Positions 1 to 3,699 of a DNA stretch of 5,727 nucleotides are shown in pieces. A program made the translations under genes and the position numbers. The number at the start of each line of letters is the position of its first letter. Position 1 is the stretch's first letter. The notes beneath the pieces were generated by a model. The model was not told the origin of the DNA. It saw nothing but the letters and a program-made list of their open reading frames with translations, and did not search any database. The stretch spans positions 1-5,727 of the forward strand of contig JAITPT010000263.1 in assembly GCA_031289285.1 (NCBI GenBank). Reading direction: 5' to 3'. This stretch comes from Puniceicoccales bacterium. GTDB lineage: Bacteria; Verrucomicrobiota; Verrucomicrobiia; Opitutales; UBA953.

Positions 1-73
1 AATGATATTGTTGGGACGGTAGGATCTGTGAAAAAAATGTGTATTTCTTTTACACTCAAGTGACACATCTGTT

Positions 74-91
74 GGCACAAAGGACACAAAG
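74..91 (+). repeat. CACAAAGG-type repeat, single unit
   Basis: GGCACAAAGGACACAAAG is a short copy of the family found at 225-253, 321-360, 3350-3396 and 3517-3563. The core is two CACAAAG units spaced 9 nt apart. It lies just left of the CCACGG copy at 104-132. Confidence 0.75.
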
Positions 92-103
92 AAAAAATAA
101 TTG

Positions 104-132
104 AAACCACGGATGAACACGAATGGACACTA
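104..132 (+). repeat. CCACGG-type interspersed repeat, copy 1
   Basis: AAACCACGGATGAACACGAA followed by TGGACACTA. The same unit recurs at 3212-3243, inverted at 3628-3647, and at 5710-5727. All copies keep AAACCACGGAT followed by spaced (A/C)CACGAA elements. No coding function is apparent. In the frame CCA-CGG-ATG this copy ends in TAA, which matters for the end of mnmG. Confidence 0.85.
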
Positions 133-224
133 ATAAAAAAAGAAGGGTAAGTCGGTGAATGAATGAGACGGCGGGAATGAAAAAGTGGGGATGGGAAGCT
201 CTGGGAAAAAAAGGGGACGTTCTT

Positions 225-253
225 TTAACCACAAAGGACACAAAGGAACCACA
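225..253 (+). repeat. CACAAAGG-type repeat, left arm of inverted pair
   Basis: TTAACCACAAAGGACACAAA then GGAACCACA. Positions 225-245 match the reverse complement of 340-360 at 19 of 21 positions, so the two form an inverted repeat around about 95 bp of AT-rich DNA. The same pairing is seen at 3350-3396 with 3517-3563. Confidence 0.8.
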
Positions 254-320
254 TTTTTCTTATCCCTAATTTCAAATCTTTATACGGAAAATTAAATTTC
301 AATTCCCATATTGTTTTTCT

Positions 321-360
321 TTTGTGCCCTTTGTGAAATCTTTGTGCCCTTTGTGGTAAA
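321..360 (-). repeat. CACAAAGG-type repeat, doubled, inverted
   Basis: Two tandem copies of TTTGTGCCCTTTGTG start at 321 and 341, separated by AAATC. They are the inverted partner of 225-253. Next comes a C-rich tract at 362-386 and then the end of the leftward operon. They lie in the expected 3' untranslated region of that operon, but there is no GC-rich hairpin plus T-run typical of an intrinsic terminator. Confidence 0.8.
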
Positions 361-402
361 ACCCTTCCCCCCCCGCCCGCTTCCCCGCTATTTTCCACTA
401 TT

Positions 403-1557
403 TTATTCTATCTCTAAGATGGCACCAGCGATGGCGTCGGCGCGGAGGCGACCCTCTACTGTGAGACGCCAGAGGTCGCCACTATTTTGCGTTTCCAGAA
501 ATCCCTCCGCAACCAAGCGTTGCCCCAGAACGCGCACGATAGGAGGAAAGTTTGCGCCAAAACGCCGCTCCGTTTTGGCGAGATGGACACCCTCGTTCAT
601 GCGCAAGCCGAAAATAAGCGCGTCTTGCAACAACAACTGCGACGTCAGCGCAACTGTTTGTTCGCGAACAAGTTCGCCGCTCTCCACGCCGCGCAGCCAG
701 CGTTCGAGGTCGGCGGGATTTTGGAAACGTCGGCTGGCATGTTGCGAAGCCGCAGCGGGACCGTAGCCAAGCCATTCCCCCATACGCCAAGTGTTTAGGT
801 TGTGGACACAGGCGTGGCCTGCACGGGCAAAGTTGGAAATCTCGTATTGCGCATAACCCGCATTTTCGAGAAAAGCCCAAGTGGCGCGGTAAAGCGCAGC
901 CTCGCGCACGGGGTCGGGCGGCGCAGGTGCCCCGCCAGCAGCGACATTCGCTTGGGCGAGACGAGCGTAGAGAACTGTATCTTCTTCAAGAGTAAGACAA
1001 TAAGTCGAGATATGACAGGGAGCAAGGCGGACAGCAGTGGCAAGGTCGGCTTCCCAACGCGCCTCGTCTTGACCGGGCACGGCAAAAATCAGGTCGAGGG
1101 AGGTGTCACGAAAATCCGCAGCACTTATCATTTCCCATGCGCGAAAAATCTGCGTGGGTAAGTGACGCCGACCGAGCGCGGCGAGTGTGGCGGTGTCGAA
1201 ACTCTGCGCCCCCAACGAGATACGTGTAACACCCAGCGAACGCAGCGCGGCGAGACGTTCGCGGCTAACAGTGGCAGGTGCCATTTCGACAGTCCACTCG
1301 GCGGGCGCAGCGGCGTTGGCGCGGAGAAAAACTTCGCCGAGACGCGACAGCGCGTCGGACGTGAGAGCACTCGGTGTCCCGCCGCCCCAAAAAAAAGTTT
1401 GCGCAGGCCGGTCTGGCGGCGCGAGTTCAAGTTCGCGTCCGACACCCGCGAGAAAACGGGCGATGTCGCCACGCCGTGGTTTTTGCTGGTAAAAAGCGCA
1501 AAAGTCACAGGTGTCCACGCAAAACGGGACATGACAATAGAGGCCGAACGGTGTCAT
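403..1557 (-). CDS. hemW: HemW-like radical SAM protein (haem chaperone family)
   Basis: A 384-residue radical SAM protein of usual HemW length (about 380). The 4Fe-4S/SAM motif CVDTCDFC (C13, C17, C20) is followed by A-F, without the extra cysteine of true HemN coproporphyrinogen dehydrogenases. Next come WGGGTP (57-62), RISLGAQSFD (112-121), SLDLIFAVPGQ (153-163), YEISNFARAG (238-247), HNLNTW (252-257) and LGYGP (263-267), then a C-terminal HemN_C-like region with GLRMNEGV (317-324). HemW proteins bind haem and are thought to deliver it to haem proteins; many are misnamed oxygen-independent coproporphyrinogen III oxidase. Two spots are off consensus: the usual HNxxYW haem motif reads HNLNTW, and the usual E-x-N-P reads EMAP (91-94). 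The ATG overlaps the stop of the upstream oxidoreductase (TAATG) and has no Shine-Dalgarno sequence, so translation is probably coupled. The stop is TAA. The family is secure; haem chaperone activity is inferred. Confidence 0.9.
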   Translation of the reverse strand: MTPFGLYCHVPFCVDTCDFCAFYQQKPRRGDIARFLAGVGRELELAPPDRPAQTFFWGGGTPSALTSDALSRLGEVFLRANAAAPAEWTVEMAPATVSRERLAALRSLGVTRISLGAQSFDTATLAALGRRHLPTQIFRAWEMISAADFRDTSLDLIFAVPGQDEARWEADLATAVRLAPCHISTYCLTLEEDTVLYARLAQANVAAGGAPAPPDPVREAALYRATWAFLENAGYAQYEISNFARAGHACVHNLNTWRMGEWLGYGPAAASQHASRRFQNPADLERWLRGVESGELVREQTVALTSQLLLQDALIFGLRMNEGVHLAKTERRFGANFPPIVRVLGQRLVAEGFLETQNSGDLWRLTVEGRLRADAIAGAILEIE

Positions 1558-1559
1558 TA
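1555..1559 (-). promoter_or_regulatory. TAATG stop/start overlap, translational coupling site
   Basis: On the minus strand the oxidoreductase stop TAA (1559-1557) shares its last A with the hemW ATG (1557-1555). The preceding bases (TCTAAAACAAAAA) contain no Shine-Dalgarno sequence. This implies one mRNA and re-initiation by the terminating ribosome. Confidence 0.75.
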
Positions 1560-3146
1560 TTTTTGTTTTAGATTTGGCGGGTTAACAGTGGAAAAATCGG
1601 CAGCGTCAAAGACAAGCCGCGCCTGTTTTTCAACTGCCTCGTTGACACGATAAAGCGGTGCTTCGCTCGCAAATGCAGTCGCGGCATCGCAACGCAATAT
1701 CGGTCTTTTTTTCGGGTCGTTTTCAGGATTGTGCCGAATGACTCGGAGAAAGTTTTCGATGTGCGGCTGCACGGGATGCTTGCCGTTGAGTGTGAAGGGC
1801 AATGTGGAATAATCTGGAGGTGGAGTGGCGGTGCGCATATCAATCTCCGGTTCGAAGTGTTCGATAAGGAATCCCAACTTCTCTGCGCCCGAACGCAAGT
1901 CAAAAGAGAAGCCAAACGTTTTTCTCCACAAATCCCGAGCAGCATAAGCTTCATTTCCCCTCGGGCGAATCAAATATAAAAGCATAAAGTTCTCATTTTC
2001 GTCCAATCTTAACACGCTACTAACGCCTTTCAACATCTCTGTATTTCCTGATCCTTTTTGCACCGGAATTAGTTGCAGGCGTCTGTGTATATGCACGGGA
2101 TTACCCCCCTGACTCCCCGTTGTTGTAAGTGCGCGGAGACTTGCGCGGACGACAAGATCGTCAACCTTGTAATCAAAAATACAAAACAGATTGTCATAGT
2201 TTTCGCGAGCGAGCCAACGCAGGTCGTCACCAGCGTAACAATCTCTGTTGTAATAATCTACGCCACCCCCAGCGAGCACTCCGACGGGTTTCCCGAAAAA
2301 CCAGTTTATAAAGTCGTTTTGATGCGCAAGCGGTCCGGCGACGAGACCGTTGGAATACTTTTTATAGTGCTGCCAATTGCAATACTCGTGCGCATTGTTA
2401 AAACCAGCGAGTTTGAGCCAGCCCGCAGTTTCTTTGGTCGCGGCGGTTTCTTTTCTTGTCAATTGTTTGTCGTCAGAAACTGGTGTGTGCCAGAATGTAT
2501 TGATGTCAACAATCCGTCCAAAGACATTGTATCCCTTGTGGAGAACATTTAGTGCGTAGCGATAATTTGGATTGCTTCGGCGTTGGTAGCCGATTTGCAA
2601 AAGAAGTCCTGTTTTGGCGGCGGTGGCAAGGATATGGCGGGCACCATCGAGTGTGCGCGACATCATGGGTTCGCAATAAACATGCAGACCAGCTTCAAGC
2701 GCGGCGACAACATGTTGTTCGTGCCAGAAGTCGGGAGTAGCAATAAATACGGCGTCCAAGCCTTTTTCTTTTTCAAGCAATTCGCTGAAGTCGGCGTAAG
2801 CGTGTGGCGCAATGCCCGTGTGTTGTTCGATGTGGCGCGTGGCGGTCTCACGTGCGAGCGGACGGACATCGCAGACAGCAGCAATATGCGCCGATTCAGT
2901 TGCGTCGGTGGTGTCTTGGATTTTTAGCAAGATGTCCAAGATAACATTTCCTTGTTCTCCGCAGCCAACAATGGCGACCTTAACAGCAGCGGCTCGGACA
3001 GCAGCTTGTGTGCGAGCGCGTCTTTGTGTTTCGAGCGAGTGCGCCGCCAAGGTAAGCCCTCCCCCGACAAGCGCAGAAGTTAAAAGCAGTCGCTCCGCGC
3101 TCGGCGGCGGTGTAGCGGGTGAATAGGGTGAGTCGGAAGGAGTCAT
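1557..3146 (-). CDS. Gfo/Idh/MocA-family oxidoreductase, membrane-anchored or exported
   Basis: 529 residues from the ATG at 3146. A hydrophobic segment (about residues 20-38, LLLTSALVGGGLTLAAHSL) near the N-terminus suggests an anchor or signal peptide; no twin arginine precedes it. A Rossmann NAD(P) domain follows: VAIVGCGEQG (GxGxxG at 61-66), an acidic residue in VCDVRP (D93), and DAVFIATPDFWHEQH (131-145). 'LLQIGYQRRSNPNY' and GPLAHQNDFINWF (putative catalytic H275) belong to the C-terminal sugar-binding domain. Relatives oxidise or epimerise sugars or inositols with NAD(P); the substrate here cannot be told. Oddity: the family's E-K-P (or E-K-M-M) motif reads CEPMMS (158-163), so the usual catalytic/cofactor lysine is missing. 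The frame is open 24 codons further upstream, to a GTG at 3218 inside a repeat, but those codons only read the pyrimidine tract, so 3146 is preferred. It is first in an operon with hemW and is divergent from mnmG. Confidence 0.85.
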   Translation of the reverse strand: MTPSDSPYSPATPPPSAERLLLTSALVGGGLTLAAHSLETQRRARTQAAVRAAAVKVAIVGCGEQGNVILDILLKIQDTTDATESAHIAAVCDVRPLARETATRHIEQHTGIAPHAYADFSELLEKEKGLDAVFIATPDFWHEQHVVAALEAGLHVYCEPMMSRTLDGARHILATAAKTGLLLQIGYQRRSNPNYRYALNVLHKGYNVFGRIVDINTFWHTPVSDDKQLTRKETAATKETAGWLKLAGFNNAHEYCNWQHYKKYSNGLVAGPLAHQNDFINWFFGKPVGVLAGGGVDYYNRDCYAGDDLRWLARENYDNLFCIFDYKVDDLVVRASLRALTTTGSQGGNPVHIHRRLQLIPVQKGSGNTEMLKGVSSVLRLDENENFMLLYLIRPRGNEAYAARDLWRKTFGFSFDLRSGAEKLGFLIEHFEPEIDMRTATPPPDYSTLPFTLNGKHPVQPHIENFLRVIRHNPENDPKKRPILRCDAATAFASEAPLYRVNEAVEKQARLVFDAADFSTVNPPNLKQK

Positions 3147-3211
3147 GGCGTTAAAGAGAAAAGAAAAGAAGAAAAAAGGGAAAGAGAAGGAAGCGTGGGA
3201 AAACGGGTTTG
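3147..3211 (+). repeat. Purine-rich tract upstream of the oxidoreductase
   Basis: Almost uninterrupted A/G (AAAGAGAAAAGAAAAGAAG and similar) on the plus strand leads into the CCACGG repeat at 3212. In the oxidoreductase mRNA it is a C/U-rich leader reaching nearly to the ATG, with no Shine-Dalgarno sequence. A similar purine block precedes the copy at 5710. Confidence 0.7.
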
Positions 3212-3243
3212 AAACCACGGATAAACACGAATATACACGAATG
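3212..3243 (+). repeat. CCACGG-type interspersed repeat, copy 2
   Basis: AAACCACGGATAAACACGAA then TATACACGAATG. It matches copy 1 (104-132) with small changes. It forms the outer left arm of the nested inverted repeat in this spacer; its inverted partner is at 3628-3647. Confidence 0.85.
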
Positions 3244-3308
3244 AAAGAAAAAAGTTCCCGCAGAAAGACGGAGTCGTGGAAAAGGCGGAGAGGTCGGGGT
3301 CGTGGAGA

Positions 3309-3330
3309 GGGGGGAGAGGGGGAGGGAGGG
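3309..3330 (+). other. Candidate G-quadruplex motif
   Basis: G-runs of 6, 5, 3 and 3 are separated by loops AGA, A and A. This fits the canonical four-run G-quadruplex pattern with very short loops. It lies in a longer purine strand (about 3284-3349) between the CCACGG and CACAAAGG repeats. The oxidoreductase leader would carry the complementary C-rich strand. Structure formation is predicted only. Confidence 0.55.
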
Positions 3331-3349
3331 AGGACGTGGGGAAGAAAGA

Positions 3350-3396
3350 TTTTACCACAAGGGACACAAAGGTTTCACAAAGGACACAAAGGAAAA
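3350..3396 (+). repeat. CACAAAGG-type repeat, doubled, left arm
   Basis: TTTTACCACAAGGGACACAA, AGG, then TTTCACAAAGGACACAAAGG and AAAAT. This is two tandem copies of the family. Its near-complete inverted partner is 3517-3563, giving arms of about 45 bp around a core of roughly 120 bp. Confidence 0.85.
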
Positions 3397-3416
3397 TAAT
3401 TGAGAGATTTAATAAT

Positions 3417-3442
3417 TTGAGATTTGAAATCTGAAATCTCAA
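3417..3442. repeat. Perfect 9-bp hairpin in AT-rich core
   Basis: TTGAGATTT (3417-3425) and AAATCTCAA (3434-3442) are perfect inverted repeats around the 8-nt loop GAAATCTG. The surrounding 3397-3513 is AT-rich with scattered GATTTG/GATTTGAAAT variants (for example near 3443, 3464, 3480, 3487). It sits at the centre of the nested inverted repeat, so it could extrude as a cruciform or be a protein-binding site. There is no T-run, so a terminator is unlikely. Confidence 0.6.
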
Positions 3443-3516
3443 GATTTGAGGTTTTAATTTTCAGATTTGTGGTTTTGGGGATTTGGGATTTGAAATTTGC
3501 AGAGAGGATTTGATTT

Positions 3517-3563
3517 TCCCCTTTGTGTCCCTTGTGTTAACCTTTGTGCCCTTTGTGGTTAAA
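3517..3563 (-). repeat. CACAAAGG-type repeat, doubled, inverted right arm
   Basis: CCCCTTTGTGTCCCTTGTG, TTAA, CCTTTGTGCCCTTTGTGG, TTAAAA. The reverse complement aligns along its whole length with 3350-3396, with only a few substitutions and short indels. It lies 137 bp before the mnmG start. Confidence 0.85.
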
Positions 3564-3572
3564 AAAATGTTG

Positions 3573-3699
3573 CCCCCTGCCCTGCCCTTCCCCCCCCCCC
3601 TTTCCTTTTTTTCTTTTTTCTTTTTTATTCGTGGGTATCCGTGGTTTCTCCTCGTTTTTTATTCTTCACTTCCCTGCCCTTTTGCTTTTTTTTGTCTGC
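3573..3699 (+). promoter_or_regulatory. Pyrimidine-rich leader of mnmG
   Basis: A C/T-dominated stretch with an 11-C run (3590-3600), T-runs, the inverted CCACGG repeat (3628-3647), and CTTTTTTTTGTCTGC just before the mnmG ATG. There is no Shine-Dalgarno sequence. U-rich leaders can recruit ribosomal protein S1, which would explain initiation here; this is inference. I could not place a convincing -35/-10 promoter. Confidence 0.5.
3628..3647 (-). repeat. CCACGG-type interspersed repeat, inverted copy 3
   Basis: The reverse complement reads AAACCACGGATACCCACGAA, a close match to copies 1 and 2. It is the outer right arm matching 3212-3243 and is embedded in the pyrimidine tract upstream of mnmG. 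Confidence 0.85.

Larger units (their letters stand above)
1..402. other. Repeat-filled intergenic region with no gene
   Basis: No credible protein or RNA gene is seen here. Positions 1-73 show nothing I recognise. From about 74 the stretch carries two CACAAAGG-type and one CCACGG-type repeat copies in plus orientation, an AT-rich core (about 255-320), a doubled inverted CACAAAGG copy at 321-360, and a C-rich tract at 362-386 leading to the end of the hemW-like gene. The order resembles the 3147-3699 spacer. The short open frames that cross it are readings of the repeats themselves, whose 9-nt unit keeps a frame open. No clear intrinsic terminator for the leftward operon is visible; the inverted CACAAAGG arms could form a weak long-loop structure there. 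Confidence 0.7.

Noticed and set aside
39..55. Short hairpin GTGTA / TACAC
   Set aside because: Only 5 bp of stem in AT-rich DNA; expected by chance.
56..241. Minus-strand open frame of 61 codons
   Set aside because: It only reads the CCACGG and CACAAAGG repeats; similar peptides arise wherever the repeats occur. No family resemblance.
74..360. CRISPR-like array
   Set aside because: Repeats are short, differ in type and orientation and have irregular spacing; no uniform repeat-spacer pattern and no cas gene.
225..360. Intrinsic terminator for the leftward operon
   Set aside because: The inverted arms enclose about 95 bp and lack a compact GC-rich stem with a T-run.
311..766. Plus-strand open frame of 151 codons
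   Set aside because: It starts in the inverted CACAAAGG repeat and then runs antisense through the hemW-like gene; no conserved domain.
3147..3218. N-terminal extension of the oxidoreductase from a GTG at 3218
   Set aside because: The 24 extra residues translate the repeat and pyrimidine tract (F/S/P-rich), and the ATG at 3146 gives a sensible N-terminus with a hydrophobic anchor.
3143..3442. Minus-strand open frame of 99 codons across the spacer
   Set aside because: A reading of pyrimidine tract and repeats; the frame is open because the 9-nt repeat unit lacks stops on that strand.
3219..3699. DnaA boxes marking oriC
   Set aside because: Searching by eye found no TTATCCACA or its complement; the GGATAAACAC of the CCACGG repeat is only a loose resemblance.
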